Source of the DNA: Myxococcus stipitatus
GTDB lineage: Bacteria; Myxococcota; Myxococcia; Myxococcales; Myxococcaceae
NCBI RefSeq assembly: GCF_037414475.1
Contig: NZ_CP147913.1
Span: 2,666,001 to 2,730,000, forward strand
Length of the DNA: 64,000 nt
Direction: 5' to 3'
Below the pieces are notes generated by a model. The model was given only the letters and a program-made list of their open reading frames with translations, was not told the DNA's origin and ran no database searches. This document shows positions 16,880 to 26,931 of this stretch, one piece after another. A program made the translations under genes and the position numbers. Numbering within the stretch: the first letter of the stretch is position 1; each line of letters starts with the position of its first letter.

Positions 16880-17149
16880 ATGACCAAGGCAGAGCTCGTC
16901 GAGGTGGTGGCGGCGCAGACACGTCTCACCAAGAAGTCGGCGGCGCAGATCCTCGACATCGTCTTCACCAACATCGGCAAGGCGGTGAAGAAGGATGCGC
17001 GGTTCAGCTACCCCGGCTTCGGCACCTGGTCCGTGCGCTCCCGCAAGGCCCGGAAGATTCGCAACCCGCAGACCAACGAGATGATGAAGCTCAAGGCGTC
17101 GAAGACCATCGGCTTCCGCCCGGCCAAGGAACTGAAGAACTCTCTGTAA
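16880..17149 (+). CDS. hup: HU family DNA-binding protein
   Basis: This is an 89-residue histone-like protein, the normal size for HU. The N-terminal helices (MTKAELVEVVAAQTRLTKKS) form the dimer core, and the central GFGTWSVRSRKARKIRNPQT is the HU signature plus the start of the beta-arm that inserts into the minor groove. The conserved Pro of the arm tip is in the NPQTNE part. The start is ATG 16880 (GGAGGGG eight bases upstream); the frame upstream is open but not homologous. It bends and compacts DNA as a dimer. A strong bidirectional hairpin follows 62 bases after the stop. Confidence 0.93.
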   Translation: MTKAELVEVVAAQTRLTKKSAAQILDIVFTNIGKAVKKDARFSYPGFGTWSVRSRKARKIRNPQTNEMMKLKASKTIGFRPAKELKNSL

Positions 17150-17211
17150 GCCGCTGACTCCCTCGGTCCACGCCGCGGCGTCCCAGGGACTCGCCATGGA
17201 CCTTGAGCCCT

Positions 17212-17245
17212 TCAGGGGCGCTACCTCCTCGGGTGGCGCCCCTGA
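17212..17245. terminator. bidirectional hairpin between HU and the M23 peptidase gene
   Basis: TCAGGGGCGCTACC (17212-17225) and GGTGGCGCCCCTGA (17232-17245) form a 14-base stem with one G-U wobble and a six-base loop. It sits between two convergent stop codons (17149 and 17259), the expected place for a shared terminator. T-runs on both sides are poor. Confidence 0.75.
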
Positions 17246-17258
17246 TGCGTTGCGGGCC

Positions 17259-18236
17259 TCAAATGCCCGGCACACCCCGAGCCACGGGCGGCATCGCGGG
17301 ACGCGCCTCCCCTTCGTCGCCCAGCGCGTCCAAGGGGTCCACCACCTCCCCGTCCCGCCACAGCTCGAAGTGCACGTGGACGCCCGTCGCGAGCCCCGTC
17401 TCCCCCGCAAGGCCCACCGCATGGCCTCGCTCCAGGATTTCGCCGGGCTCCACCAACACCCGCGACAGGTGGCTGTAGCGCGTCACCCAGCGCCCATCGT
17501 GCTGCACCTCCACCTGGAGGCCATGGTCGCCGTTCCATCCCCCTCGCAGCACCACACCCTTCGCGGCGGTGTAGACGACCTGCCCCTGTCGCGCCGCCAG
17601 GTCCACGCCCAGGTGCCGCCGCTGCTCGCCTCGAATCGGATGCCAGCGCTGACCGAAGACACTCGTGATGGTCACCGGGTCCACTGGCCACGACAACCGG
17701 GGCAGCCCATTCACATCCTCGGGGTGCTCCAGGCGGCGAAGCTCCGACATGCGGACCGCCAGCCGCCCCACCCGCAACACCACCGCCTCCGCCAAGGCGC
17801 CGGGCATGTCGCCGTAGGTCCGGCCGTCCTTCTCCAGCTCGGCCTCCAGGACGGTCCGCGCCCGCTCCACGTCCCGGGGGTCTGTGCGCTCCACCTCGCG
17901 CGCCAGGAACGCGTCCAGCACGCCGTTCATCGCCTCCCAGCCCTCCACCTGCCCCAACGGCATGGGCCCGCCTCGGGCCACCTTCCGGCGATGCACCTTC
18001 GACCGCTCCGAGAACGCCACCAGCGCGTCTCGCAGTTCGTCCGAGGGCTCCGGCGCGGCCAGCTTCACGCGCCGCCGCGGAGCAGGCGCCTCCTGCTCAC
18101 GCACGGGTGCGGGGCGAGCCTCGAAGGTGCTGGGTTCCGACGTGTCGTAGACCTCGTCGAAGCTCATCTTCCGCTCCGACCGGGTCGAGGAGCAGGCACA
18201 CACGCTGACAAGGGCAAGGAGGGGCAGTCGACGCAC
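17259..18236 (-). CDS. M23 family metallopeptidase, probable lipoprotein
   Basis: This 325-residue envelope protein has a signal peptide and a possible lipobox ending at Cys 15 (LALVSVCAC). The C-terminal half is a LytM/M23 domain with zinc ligands His 208 and Asp 212 in HLGVD and the H-x-H pair in GVHVHFELWRDG (His 289), plus TRYSHLSRVLVEPG. All LytM catalytic residues appear present, so it may be an active peptidoglycan endopeptidase rather than a degenerate activator. Residues 60-190 are a charged helical region of unknown role. It is on the minus strand, 125 bases before the threonine aldolase stop-codon end. Confidence 0.88.
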   Translation of the reverse strand: MRRLPLLALVSVCACSSTRSERKMSFDEVYDTSEPSTFEARPAPVREQEAPAPRRRVKLAAPEPSDELRDALVAFSERSKVHRRKVARGGPMPLGQVEGWEAMNGVLDAFLAREVERTDPRDVERARTVLEAELEKDGRTYGDMPGALAEAVVLRVGRLAVRMSELRRLEHPEDVNGLPRLSWPVDPVTITSVFGQRWHPIRGEQRRHLGVDLAARQGQVVYTAAKGVVLRGGWNGDHGLQVEVQHDGRWVTRYSHLSRVLVEPGEILERGHAVGLAGETGLATGVHVHFELWRDGEVVDPLDALGDEGEARPAMPPVARGVPGI

Positions 18237-18361
18237 GGCCCCTCAATCCTACCACGCTCCAGCGGGTACCTCGGCCCACCCGCCCCATACAGAGCCTCCC
18301 CGCGCTCCGTATGTCTCCACCTCCACGGACAGCGGACAGCGTGGCGCGCCTCCTCGACGCG

Positions 18362-19387
18362 CTACGCCAGCGCCCGGCGGATGCGCGACACCGCCTCGTC
18401 GATGTCCGCCGAGGAGAGGTCCAGGTGCGTCACCAACCTCAACGAGTGAGGGCCCCCCGCGGGGTTCGTCAGCACCCCATGCTTGCGCAGGAGCTCCACC
18501 ATCTCCAACGCCGGGCGGGAGAACTCGGCGAACACCATGTTCGTCTCCACCCGCGCTGCGTCCACCTTCACCCCGGGGACCTCCGCCAACCCCGCCGCGA
18601 GCCGGCGCGCATTCGCGTGGTCCTCCGCGAGCCGCTCCACGTGGTGCTCCAGCGCATACAACGCCGCCGCGGCGAGGATGCCCGCCTGACGCATGGCACC
18701 GCCCAGACGCTTGCGCAGCCGGCGAGCCTCGCGAATGGGGTCCGCCCGTCCCACCAACGCCGAGCCCACTGGCGCCCCCAGCCCCTTGGAGAAACACACC
18801 GACGTCGTGTCCGTCAGCTTCGCCCACGTCGACGCAGGCACTCCCGCGGCCACCTCCGCGTTGAACAGGCGCGCGCCATCCAGATGCACCGCGAGCCCCG
18901 CCTTGCGCGCCACGTCCACCACCGCGCGGAAACGCTCCACCGGCCACACCGAGCCGCACCCTCGATTGTGCGTGTTCTCCAGCGACAACAACCGCGTGCG
19001 CGGATAGTGGATGTTGTCCTCACGCACCGCCGAGGCAACGACCTCGGGCGTGAGCAGTCCGCGCTCGCCAGGCAGGGCCTGCGGCTGTACGCCCCACAGC
19101 GCCGGCACCGCGCCGCCCTCGTAGTGCAGGATGTGACTGCCCGCCTCGGTGAGCACCTCGTCCCCCGGCCGGCAGTGCACGCCGATGGCCACCTGGTTGG
19201 CCTGCGTGCCAGACGGCACGAAGAGCGCGGCCTCCAGGCCCAGTCGCTCGGCGACTCGCGCCTCGAGGCGCAGCACGGTGGGGTCCTCACCGTAGACGTC
19301 GTCCCCCACCTCCGCGTCCGCGATGGCCCGGCGCATTCCGGGAGTGGGCTTCGTCACGGTGTCTGAGCGAAAGTCGATAGGCTTCAT
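18362..19387 (-). CDS. ltaE: low-specificity L-threonine aldolase
   Basis: This PLP enzyme cleaves L-threonine and L-allo-threonine to glycine and acetaldehyde. From ATG 19387 (GGGAGA just upstream) it is 341 residues, the usual size. The N-terminal [17 protein letters not shown] is diagnostic; the PLP lysine is Lys 201 in [17 protein letters not shown] and the cofactor Asp is Asp 170 in [11 protein letters not shown]. The open frame continues upstream to 20023 but without homology and across the endonuclease III gene, so the short start is right. Its promoter region of 48 bases is shared with nth. Confidence 0.93.
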   Translation of the reverse strand: MKPIDFRSDTVTKPTPGMRRAIADAEVGDDVYGEDPTVLRLEARVAERLGLEAALFVPSGTQANQVAIGVHCRPGDEVLTEAGSHILHYEGGAVPALWGVQPQALPGERGLLTPEVVASAVREDNIHYPRTRLLSLENTHNRGCGSVWPVERFRAVVDVARKAGLAVHLDGARLFNAEVAAGVPASTWAKLTDTTSVCFSKGLGAPVGSALVGRADPIREARRLRKRLGGAMRQAGILAAAALYALEHHVERLAEDHANARRLAAGLAEVPGVKVDAARVETNMVFAEFSRPALEMVELLRKHGVLTNPAGGPHSLRLVTHLDLSSADIDEAVSRIRRALA

Positions 19388-19435
19388 GGTTCTCCCACGA
19401 GGTGGTGACAGCCAGGACTTGGGGGCACGGCAGGG

Positions 19436-20149
19436 GTGACATACAACGGCCGCGTGCCAGGACGTGAGACTGCAGCAGCAAAGCGCGAACGCGCGGTGAA
19501 GGTCATGGAACGGCTGGAGGCTTCCATGCCCGATGCTCGCATCGAGTTGGACTTCCAATCCCCCTTGCAACTGCTGGTCGCGGTGATGCTCTCCGCCCAG
19601 TGCACGGACAAGCGGGTCAACATGGTCACCCCCGCCCTGTTCGAGCGCTTCCCCACCGCGAAGGCCTACGCAGCCGTCGAGCCCTCGGACGTGGAGCCCT
19701 TCATCCGCACCTGCGGACTGTACCGGGCCAAGGCCAAGAACATCGTCGCGACGGCGAAAATCCTGGTGGAGCAACACGCGGGAGAAGTGCCCCTCCAGCG
19801 AGAGCTCCTCGCCGAGCTTCCCGGCGTGGGCCGCAAGACGGCGGGCGTGGTGTGCATCCACCTGGGCGGCGACAACGCCTTCCCCGTCGACACCCACGTG
19901 AAGCGGCTGGCCGGGCGGCTCGGCTTCACCACGAAGGAGGACCCGGACAAGGTCGAGAAGGACATGCAGGACGTGCTGCCGCCGGAGCGGTGGATGATGG
20001 GCCACCAGCTCCTGGTGTGGCACGGGCGGCGGACGTGCTTCGCCCGCGCTCCCGAGTGCCAGCGCTGCGTCGTGGCGGACCTGTGCCCCAAGAAGGGCGT
20101 GGCGGCGTCTAGCGCGAAGCCGAAGCCGGCTGCTCGCGCGAAGCCTTGA
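19436..20149 (+). CDS. nth: endonuclease III
   Basis: This is a base-excision-repair DNA glycosylase/AP lyase for oxidised pyrimidines. All key elements are seen in the 237 residues: helix-hairpin-helix [10 protein letters not shown] (128-137) with catalytic Lys 134, catalytic Asp 152 in [10 protein letters not shown], and the [4Fe-4S] ligands Cys 201, 208, 211 and 217 (C-x6-C-x2-C-x5-C). The start is a GTG at 19436 with a G-rich stretch upstream; a shorter GTG start at 19454 is possible. The C-terminus has a basic Lys/Pro/Ala tail beyond the cluster, and its last 41 bases overlap the end of the convergent def gene. Confidence 0.93.
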   Translation: MTYNGRVPGRETAAAKRERAVKVMERLEASMPDARIELDFQSPLQLLVAVMLSAQCTDKRVNMVTPALFERFPTAKAYAAVEPSDVEPFIRTCGLYRAKAKNIVATAKILVEQHAGEVPLQRELLAELPGVGRKTAGVVCIHLGGDNAFPVDTHVKRLAGRLGFTTKEDPDKVEKDMQDVLPPERWMMGHQLLVWHGRRTCFARAPECQRCVVADLCPKKGVAASSAKPKPAARAKP

Positions 20150-20636
20150 GCCGCTTCATCCGCTTGCGGATGAACTCGCGCTTCAACGTGGAGACGTGGT
20201 CCACGAAGACGGTGCCATTCAGGTGGTCCGTCTCGTGTTGCACGGCGATGGCCAGCAATTCGTCGCAGCGCAGCGTCTGCTCGTTGCCGTCCACGTCCAG
20301 GTACTTCACCGTGACGATGGCGGCGCGGTCCACGTCCTCCGACTCGCCCGGGAGGGAGAGGCAGCCCTCGGTGTAGGTCGTCTCACCCTCGAGCGCGATG
20401 AGCTCCGGGTTGATCATCGCCAGGGGCTTCGCGTCGGGCTGACGCGGCGTGGTGTCCAGGACGATGACACGCTTGAGCACGCCAATCTGTGGGGCCGCGA
20501 GCCCCACGCCGTCGGCGGCGTACATCGTCTCGAACATGTCCTTCACCAGCGCGCGGATGGAGTCGTCCACCTTCGTCACGGGCGTGGCCTTCTGCTTCAG
20601 GATGGGGTCGGGCCAGATAAGGATGTCACGGACCAT
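20109..20636 (-). CDS. def: peptide deformylase
   Basis: This metalloenzyme removes the formyl group from the N-terminal methionine of new proteins. In 175 residues all three motifs are present: [10 protein letters not shown] (43-52), EGCLSLPG with metal ligand Cys 92, and QHETDHLNG with ligands His 134 and His 138 and catalytic Glu 135. The C-terminal basic tail ([18 protein letters not shown]) overlaps nth by 41 bases on the other strand. It starts 61 bases after the giant coiled-coil gene and probably ends the priA - giant protein - def transcript. Confidence 0.95.
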   Translation of the reverse strand: MVRDILIWPDPILKQKATPVTKVDDSIRALVKDMFETMYAADGVGLAAPQIGVLKRVIVLDTTPRQPDAKPLAMINPELIALEGETTYTEGCLSLPGESEDVDRAAIVTVKYLDVDGNEQTLRCDELLAIAVQHETDHLNGTVFVDHVSTLKREFIRKRMKRLKASREQPASASR

Positions 20637-20697
20637 ATGGGTGCCCTCTTAACTCCCCCCGCGCGGAGGGGCAACCCTGCCTGGGCCGCCCCTTTCA

Positions 20698-23600
20698 TCA
20701 GTCGAGCAGACTGCGCGCGTACTCGGCACGCAACCTGTCATCTCCGAGCGCCTGAGCCGCCTCGGACAACACACTGCGAATCTGCTGCGCGCGGTGCTGG
20801 AGCGCCGGGTCTGGATGCCCCGCGAAGCGCAGCGGGTGGAACTCGGCCGCGAGCAGTTCGTAGGCCCGCTTGACCTCCTCGCCGCCCGCCGTGCGTGCAA
20901 GCCCCAGCACGGCGAAGTAGTCCGCGTCCTGAATCTCCTCGAACTTCGCCTCCAGCCGGCGCACATCCAACTCGGGCGGGAAGGCGTCCGGGTCCTCGAC
21001 GTCGGAGGGCTGGAGCGTGATGAGCCCCAGCGTCCTCGCCACCGAGAGCGCCTTCAGGGCCGCGTCCTGCGGTACCCCCGCCCCCAGCAGCAGCGCCTCC
21101 AGCGTGTGCTCACCATCCACTTGGGACAACAGCTGAAGGTCTCTCGATGGCAGGCCGAAGTCATCGGGTGACAAATGCAGCTCACCTCGAGCCACTCGTG
21201 CGCGGAGGCTTCCCGCGGCCTCCAGCAGGGACTCTCCCGTCAACGTGTTGCGCAGCGCCTCCGCGAGCAGGTACAGCGGCGGACGCGTGGCCGCCGCGAG
21301 CGCCACCTCGTGCGGCGCCGGCTCCTGCACCAGCCGGTACAGCGTGGAGGGCTCGGACAACGCATCGAGGAAGACCTGCTCCGTGTAGCGCTGCACCAGG
21401 GGAACGGATTCGGACTCGCGCAGGTAGCCCCGGCCTCGAAGCGCGTCGAGCAACGCCCCCGTGGTGGCGCTGCGCACCAGGCGGAGTTCCCCTTCCTGTC
21501 TCGCGTCGATGAGGCCATCCGCCCGGGCACGGTCGACCAGCGACTCACCCGACGCGGAGGAGACGGCGCCCACCAGCGAGCCATCCCGGAGCCACAACAC
21601 GCGCAGCGCGTTCATCACCTTCAGCTCCAGGCGCACCTCCATGCGCGCCTCGCAGAGCCGGAGCACCAGACGGGCAAGGCCCTCCTGCGTCACGCTGCCG
21701 CTGCGGGAGACGGCGAGCTCGGGACGCCCCGGTGGCGCCTCCAGCGGGAGCAACGCGGCCCGAGCCTGCGCGGCGGCCTCCTCCGCTTCGCGACGAGCTC
21801 GCTCCTCGAGTTCCTGTCGCTCCCGCTCGGCGCGAACCCGCTCCTCCGCCGAGTCCACTTCCAGCTTCGCCTTCTCCGCATGCAGCGCCTCCAGCGACTT
21901 GCGAGCCTCCTCGTGCTCCGCGCGCAACCGGGCGAGCTCCGACTCGGTCCGTTGGAGCTGGGATTGAACCTCCGTGAGCTGCTCGGTGAAGCGCGTGGAC
22001 TCGGACTGGAGGCGCGCTTCCGCGTCGCTTCGCGCCTGAGCCTGCTCGGCGATTCGAGACTCCACTTCGGCTCGCTGACGGGCCTCGGCGTCCAGACGGA
22101 CTTCCAGCACCGTACGCTGACGGCCTTCCGTCTTGGCCCTCGCTTCCGCCTCGGACTGGGCCTGCAGCGCCTTCTGGACTCGGGCTTCCGTCTCCGCGCG
22201 GACCGCGGCCTCGGCCTGCGCTCGCGCTTCCGCCGCCTCGGACCGCTTCGACTCCGACTCCGCTCTTGCTTCCAAGGCGATTCGCTGCTGCTCGCTCGAC
22301 TCGGCTTTCGCCTCGGCTTCGGCGCGCAGCTTCGACTCGGACTCGGCTCTTGCTTCGGCGTCGGCTCGCCGCTTCGACTCGGATTCGGTCTGCTCTTCGG
22401 CCTCGGCTCTCGCTTGCGACTCCAGCTCGGCTTTCGCCTCGGCCTCGGCGCGCAATTTCGATTCGGACTCGGCCCTCGCTTCAGCTTCGGCTCGCCGCTT
22501 CGATTCGGCTTCGGCTCGCGCCTCGGCGTCGGCTCGCCGCTTCGATTCGGCTTCGGCTCTCGCTTCGGCCTCTTCGCTCTCGCTGGCGGTGAGCTCCGCG
22601 CGGGTCTCCGAGACCGTGCGCTGCCTGGCTTCGGACTCGGCTTTCGCTTCGGCCTCGGCTCGCAACCTGGCTTCGGCCTCGACCTTCTCCTCGGCTTCGA
22701 GCCTGACCAGCGTCTCCAACTCCGCCTTCGCGTCGGCTTCGGCCCTCAGCTTGGACTCGGCCTCAGCCTTCTCCTCGGCTTCGAACCTCGCGAGCGTCTC
22801 CAGCTCCGCCTTCGCGTCGGCTTCCGCGCGGAGCTTCGACTCCAACTTCGCCTTCTCCTCGGCTTCGGACCTCGCCTTCGACTCCAACTCCGCGAGCAAT
22901 TCGGCTTCCTCGCGCCGCTTCGCCTCGGCCTCTGCCTTCTCCTCGGCCGCGGCTCGGGCCTGCGATTCCAGCTCGGCTCTCGCCTCGGCTTCGGCGCGCC
23001 GCTTGGACTCGGACGCCGCTTTCGCTTCGGCCTCGGCTCGAGCCTGGACTTCCCGCGCCAATCGCTCGCGCGCCTCCGACGAAGCCTGCGACTCCAGCTC
23101 CGCGAGCGCATGAACCTCGGCCTTGGCTCGCGACTCCGTCTCCTCTCGTGCGCGGCCCTCGGTCTCCGCGCGGGTCTCGGCTTCCAGTCTCGCCCGAGAC
23201 TCCAGCTCCAGTTGAGCCTCCGCCTCCGCCCGCGCCCGAGACTCCATCTTCACCCGCGACTCCATCTCGAGCCGCGCCGCATCCACCGCCGCCGCACGAG
23301 CCTCCACCTCCGCTCGCGCCAAGGCCTCCGCCCCCGTCCTCGCCTCCGCCTCGACGAGCGCCACCTCCACGGCCTTCACTCGCGCTTCCAGACTTCGCCG
23401 CGCCTGCACCTCGGCCTCGGCGCGCGCCTCGGCCTCCACCCTCTCGGCTGCCTCGGACTCGAAGCGGGCCTCGATCTCCTTCAGCGCCTGCGTCGCCGCG
23501 GCAGCTTTCGTCTCGGCCTCGTCCTTCGCCAACTCCAGCTGCTGGAGCTTCGATTCCAGTTCGACCAGCCGCGACTGTGCCGCCGAACGCGCCAGGCCCT

Positions 23601-26600
23601 CCTGGTCCGCACGCTCCTGCGCATCGTCCCTCGCGAGGAGCGCATCCTTCGCTTGAACCTCTCCTCTCGCGAGCGCCTCCGCCCCCTCGCGCGCCAACTC
23701 CCGCGCTTCCACCTTCACCGCGTCCAGCAGACTCCTCAGTTCGGCGAAGTCCTGCTCCCGCGCCTCGATGCGCTCCAACGTCGCCTTCGCGGTCGCTTCC
23801 ACCGAAGCCCTCGCGCGGGCCTCCGCTTCCACTCGGGACTCCGCGTCGTCGAGTCGCGACTGGAGACCGCTGAGTTCCGCATCGAACTCGCGACGCTGAC
23901 GCTCTCCCTTCACTCGAGCATCCTCGAGCTGATGCTCCACTTCCGCCCGCAGCGCCGCCTCTCGCGAGTGCTCTTCCTCCAACGAGTCGAAACGCGACTG
24001 GAGGGAGTGGAGCAAGGACTCGCTTTGTTCGCGCGACTCGCTGACTCGACGCTCGGCGTCCTGGCGCAGCGCGACCTCCTGCTCCAGCATGGCTTTCAGC
24101 GCGTGGACTCGCTCGTGTGCTTCCTCGAGCTGCCGCTCGAACTCCTCGTCGTGCGCTGTGTTCGCTGCAGCAGGTGCCACGTCGCGGGTTTCAACCGGCG
24201 CGTCAGGTTCGACGGACGCGAGACCTTGCTCGCTCGTCGACGGGTCGGCTGGCAGGGCTGCTTCGGGCTCGGCGTCGAACCACCCCGCGGACACATCCAT
24301 CGCGGGAGAAGGTGCCCTCGTTGCGTCCGTGGAGACCTGTTGCACCGATGTGGAGGTTCCACCCTCGTCCATGAACGCAACGGACGCGGAGGTCTCGGGC
24401 TCCATGGAGTGCGCTGCGTGACTCGACGTCACCGCGTGGTGGATCGACTCGGTGCTGGCTTCGGCCATGACCATGCCGAAGACGGGAGTCTCTCGGCCCG
24501 GCTTCAAGGCCGCCCCGGGCACGCCATCTCCTGCCGTGGGGGCATCCGCCGCCCAGGTCTCATCCGAGTGAGCCTCCTCACCGCTCCGCTCTTGCTGGGG
24601 CAGCGGCTCCTCGCCGTCCTCCTGCCGCACCTTGGCTTGCAGCTCCGCCTCCAGCACGTCCCAGGGCGAAGCAGGGAGTGACTCCTCGTCCTCCAGACCT
24701 TCTGGCTCGGTGTCAGCGGCAGAGGGTGTTTCGGGAGCAGGTGCCTCGGCGGCCGAGGCCGCCTCACCCGGGCTACCGCTCAGCGCGTTCTCAATCTCGG
24801 GGTCGGGCGGCAACTCCGTCCATGCCCCGGAATCAAGCGGAGCCTCCACACGAGGTCCCTCGCCACGCATCGCCGCCAACTCCGCTTCGGCAGCGGAGAG
24901 CGCGTCGTCATGCGAGGGCTCGGGCGTATCGACGTCGAAGAAGCCCTCATCTCCAAGCCGAGGCGCCAATGCCACGGGCCTCGAGACGGGTACGGAGACT
25001 GGCTCCTCCGTCCACGCGAGCTTCCCCACGGGAGGCGAGTCCTGCTCCGATTCGGCTCCCGATGACGCGGCCTTCCACTCCGCCAGTGCCGCGACCTCAG
25101 GGGAGTTCACGCCATAGAGGACAGTCGAAGGGCCACTCGCGCCGCTCGCGTCCACCATCGCGTTGGAGAACCCCTCGGAGAACACGTCGCCGTGATTCTC
25201 CGTGGCACTCTCGGAGAGCTCCGCTGCGCCATACGCCGCATCCACGGCCGCTGCGTCCAGTGCATCGGAGACACCGCCATCCCCGCCCAGCTCTTGCGGT
25301 CCGGTGTTCGCGAATGCATCGGGTCCCGTTGCGGCAAGCGCGTCCGACTCGAAGCCGGAGCGACCTTCCGGGGCCTCTCCGCTAGCCCCAGCGAAGGCAG
25401 CGACTCCGTAGCCGCTCTCCGCATCCGGATCTGCGCCCCAAGGCTGAACTCCCGCATCACCTGACGGCGCATCCGTTCCGTGAGTGCTCGCGGTATCACC
25501 GCCCTCGCCCCAGGCTTGTGCTCCCGCGTCTTCGGATGAGGCATCCGCGCTGTAGCTGCCACCGGGATTACCGTGCGTGCTCCACGTCTCCGTCCCGGCA
25601 TCGCCTGATGGCGCACCCGCACTGGATGCGGTCGCGGCTTCGCCTTCCTCACTCCAGGCTGGATGGCTTGTGTCTGCGGGCTGACCTTCCTCACTCCAGG
25701 CTTGTGCTCCCGCCGAAACATCCGCGCCGTAGGTACCCGCTACGTGGCCATCAGCACCCCAGCCCTGCGAACCTTCTGGCGACTCCGCGCTGAATGCGCC
25801 CGAGGGGTTGTTCTCCTCGCCCCAGGCTTGCGGGTCCGCTGATGCATCCACGCCGTAGGTGGCGACGGGGTCCGCACCTGAACCTCCCGACGCATCCGTG
25901 CGGTACTCGCGCCCGGGATTGCTGTCCCCCCCCCAGTCCTGTGCGCCCTCGGAAGCACCTGCGTCGTGCATGCTCGCAGGGGGGCTCTCTGCTCCCCACC
26001 CCTGCTCGCCCTCGGAAGCTCCCGCGCCGTCCCCACTCGCGGGATGGCTCTCAGCGCCCCAGTCCTGTGCGCCCTCGGACGCAGCCGCGCCGAACTCGCT
26101 CCCCGCTCCTCCCGCGCCACCGGGCGATACCGCTCCGCCGTGGTCCCCCTCGGCCCGGAACACCTCTCCCGCTGGCAGCGCGCTCCCGTCGAATGCCTCG
26201 TCCCCTCCGCCCGCCGCCGCCGCGCCCCAGTCCTCGCCTCCGCCCGCCAACGCCGATTGACTGGAGGCCAGCGCCGCCGCCTCCGCCTCCTGGTTCGCCT
26301 GCTCGAGCGTCGCCCGCACGTCCAACGTCGAGCGGAGGTGCTGCTCCTCCGCCCTCGCCGTGCGCTCCTCGCGCGTCATCGCCGCGAGCTCCCAGTCCGC
26401 CTGATGCAACGGCGCCAGGTCCCCGAAAAGCGCGTTCGCCAGCGTGGGGTCTCCCGCCACCGCCCCCGGCGCCGTCGCATGCCACGCCTCAGCCTCCTCC
26501 GCCCCCCGCCCCGCTCCCTCCTCCGCCCCCACCAGCGTCCGGTTCTCCAGGACATGCCAGGCGTCCGCATCCGACGGCGCCCGCAGCAACGAATCCACCA

Positions 26601-26916
26601 ACGCCACGAAGTTCGTTCCATCCAAGGGCAGCGGCGCCACCGGCGCACTGAACCCGGCGATGGACTCGCCCAGCAACAACACCCGTGCCGACTTGCCGTC
26701 CGGATGCTGGAGCAATTCCTCCAACACCAGCCGGCCTCGGCCGCTCTCGACGCCAGGCGCCAACACAATCAGCGCCGGCAGGTAATGCCCGTAGGCAATC
26801 AGCGCATCCGCGGCGGAGGTGGCGAGGATGACCTCGTGCCCTTCGCGGGTGAGCAGGCGCCGCACTGCGGCGATGGTGGCGATGTCGTCGTGGACGAGTA
26901 GGACCGGTGCGCCCAT
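20698..26916 (-). CDS. giant multidomain protein: pseudo-receiver, coiled coil, DUF4388-like and J-like domains
   Basis: This is a 2072-residue cytoplasmic protein I cannot name. Residues 1-115 have the receiver fold pattern (VLLVHDD near the start), but the phospho-acceptor position reads LIVLAPG (Ala 53), so it is a pseudo-receiver. About 270-540 is a Gly/Ala/Ser/Asp-rich region with recurring Trp-Gly units. About 920-1725 is a continuous Ala/Glu/Arg heptad coiled coil. About 1735-1900 resembles DUF4388/PATAN regions. About 1995-2072 is a J-domain-like end ([20 protein letters not shown]) where the Hsp70-contacting HPD reads HPL. Myxococcus xanthus AglZ also joins a pseudo-receiver to a coiled coil, so a polarity or scaffold role is conceivable but unproven. 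It lies between priA (15 bases) and def (61 bases), probably one transcript. Confidence 0.85.
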   Translation of the reverse strand: MGAPVLLVHDDIATIAAVRRLLTREGHEVILATSAADALIAYGHYLPALIVLAPGVESGRGRLVLEELLQHPDGKSARVLLLGESIAGFSAPVAPLPLDGTNFVALVDSLLRAPSDADAWHVLENRTLVGAEEGAGRGAEEAEAWHATAPGAVAGDPTLANALFGDLAPLHQADWELAAMTREERTARAEEQHLRSTLDVRATLEQANQEAEAAALASSQSALAGGGEDWGAAAAGGGDEAFDGSALPAGEVFRAEGDHGGAVSPGGAGGAGSEFGAAASEGAQDWGAESHPASGDGAGASEGEQGWGAESPPASMHDAGASEGAQDWGGDSNPGREYRTDASGGSGADPVATYGVDASADPQAWGEENNPSGAFSAESPEGSQGWGADGHVAGTYGADVSAGAQAWSEEGQPADTSHPAWSEEGEAATASSAGAPSGDAGTETWSTHGNPGGSYSADASSEDAGAQAWGEGGDTASTHGTDAPSGDAGVQPWGADPDAESGYGVAAFAGASGEAPEGRSGFESDALAATGPDAFANTGPQELGGDGGVSDALDAAAVDAAYGAAELSESATENHGDVFSEGFSNAMVDASGASGPSTVLYGVNSPEVAALAEWKAASSGAESEQDSPPVGKLAWTEEPVSVPVSRPVALAPRLGDEGFFDVDTPEPSHDDALSAAEAELAAMRGEGPRVEAPLDSGAWTELPPDPEIENALSGSPGEAASAAEAPAPETPSAADTEPEGLEDEESLPASPWDVLEAELQAKVRQEDGEEPLPQQERSGEEAHSDETWAADAPTAGDGVPGAALKPGRETPVFGMVMAEASTESIHHAVTSSHAAHSMEPETSASVAFMDEGGTSTSVQQVSTDATRAPSPAMDVSAGWFDAEPEAALPADPSTSEQGLASVEPDAPVETRDVAPAAANTAHDEEFERQLEEAHERVHALKAMLEQEVALRQDAERRVSESREQSESLLHSLQSRFDSLEEEHSREAALRAEVEHQLEDARVKGERQRREFDAELSGLQSRLDDAESRVEAEARARASVEATAKATLERIEAREQDFAELRSLLDAVKVEARELAREGAEALARGEVQAKDALLARDDAQERADQEGLARSAAQSRLVELESKLQQLELAKDEAETKAAAATQALKEIEARFESEAAERVEAEARAEAEVQARRSLEARVKAVEVALVEAEARTGAEALARAEVEARAAAVDAARLEMESRVKMESRARAEAEAQLELESRARLEAETRAETEGRAREETESRAKAEVHALAELESQASSEARERLAREVQARAEAEAKAASESKRRAEAEARAELESQARAAAEEKAEAEAKRREEAELLAELESKARSEAEEKAKLESKLRAEADAKAELETLARFEAEEKAEAESKLRAEADAKAELETLVRLEAEEKVEAEARLRAEAEAKAESEARQRTVSETRAELTASESEEAEARAEAESKRRADAEARAEAESKRRAEAEARAESESKLRAEAEAKAELESQARAEAEEQTESESKRRADAEARAESESKLRAEAEAKAESSEQQRIALEARAESESKRSEAAEARAQAEAAVRAETEARVQKALQAQSEAEARAKTEGRQRTVLEVRLDAEARQRAEVESRIAEQAQARSDAEARLQSESTRFTEQLTEVQSQLQRTESELARLRAEHEEARKSLEALHAEKAKLEVDSAEERVRAERERQELEERARREAEEAAAQARAALLPLEAPPGRPELAVSRSGSVTQEGLARLVLRLCEARMEVRLELKVMNALRVLWLRDGSLVGAVSSASGESLVDRARADGLIDARQEGELRLVRSATTGALLDALRGRGYLRESESVPLVQRYTEQVFLDALSEPSTLYRLVQEPAPHEVALAAATRPPLYLLAEALRNTLTGESLLEAAGSLRARVARGELHLSPDDFGLPSRDLQLLSQVDGEHTLEALLLGAGVPQDAALKALSVARTLGLITLQPSDVEDPDAFPPELDVRRLEAKFEEIQDADYFAVLGLARTAGGEEVKRAYELLAAEFHPLRFAGHPDPALQHRAQQIRSVLSEAAQALGDDRLRAEYARSLLD
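25290..26100 (-). repeat. Trp-Gly low-complexity repeats in the giant protein
   Basis: Roughly residues 272-542 of the giant protein are degenerate units of about 15-25 residues centred on [28 protein letters not shown] and similar, each preceded by an Ala/Ser-Asp/Glu-Gly stretch. At least ten Trp-centred units are recognisable. The DNA repeats are diverged (for example the complement of gccccagtcctgtgcgccctc recurs), suggesting slippage or unequal exchange followed by drift. Confidence 0.7.
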
Positions 26917-26931
26917 GGGGGGGCACCGAGT

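Noticed and set aside
18362-20023. Threonine aldolase frame continuing upstream to 20023.
   Set aside because: The added part lies antisense to nth, lacks homology, and ATG 19387 with its RBS gives the standard length.
21175-24681. A 1168-codon open frame on the plus strand opposite the giant protein's coiled coil.
   Set aside because: It is Leu/Arg-rich and mirrors the Glu/Ala/Arg codon periodicity of the true minus-strand coding; no homology, RBS or domain.
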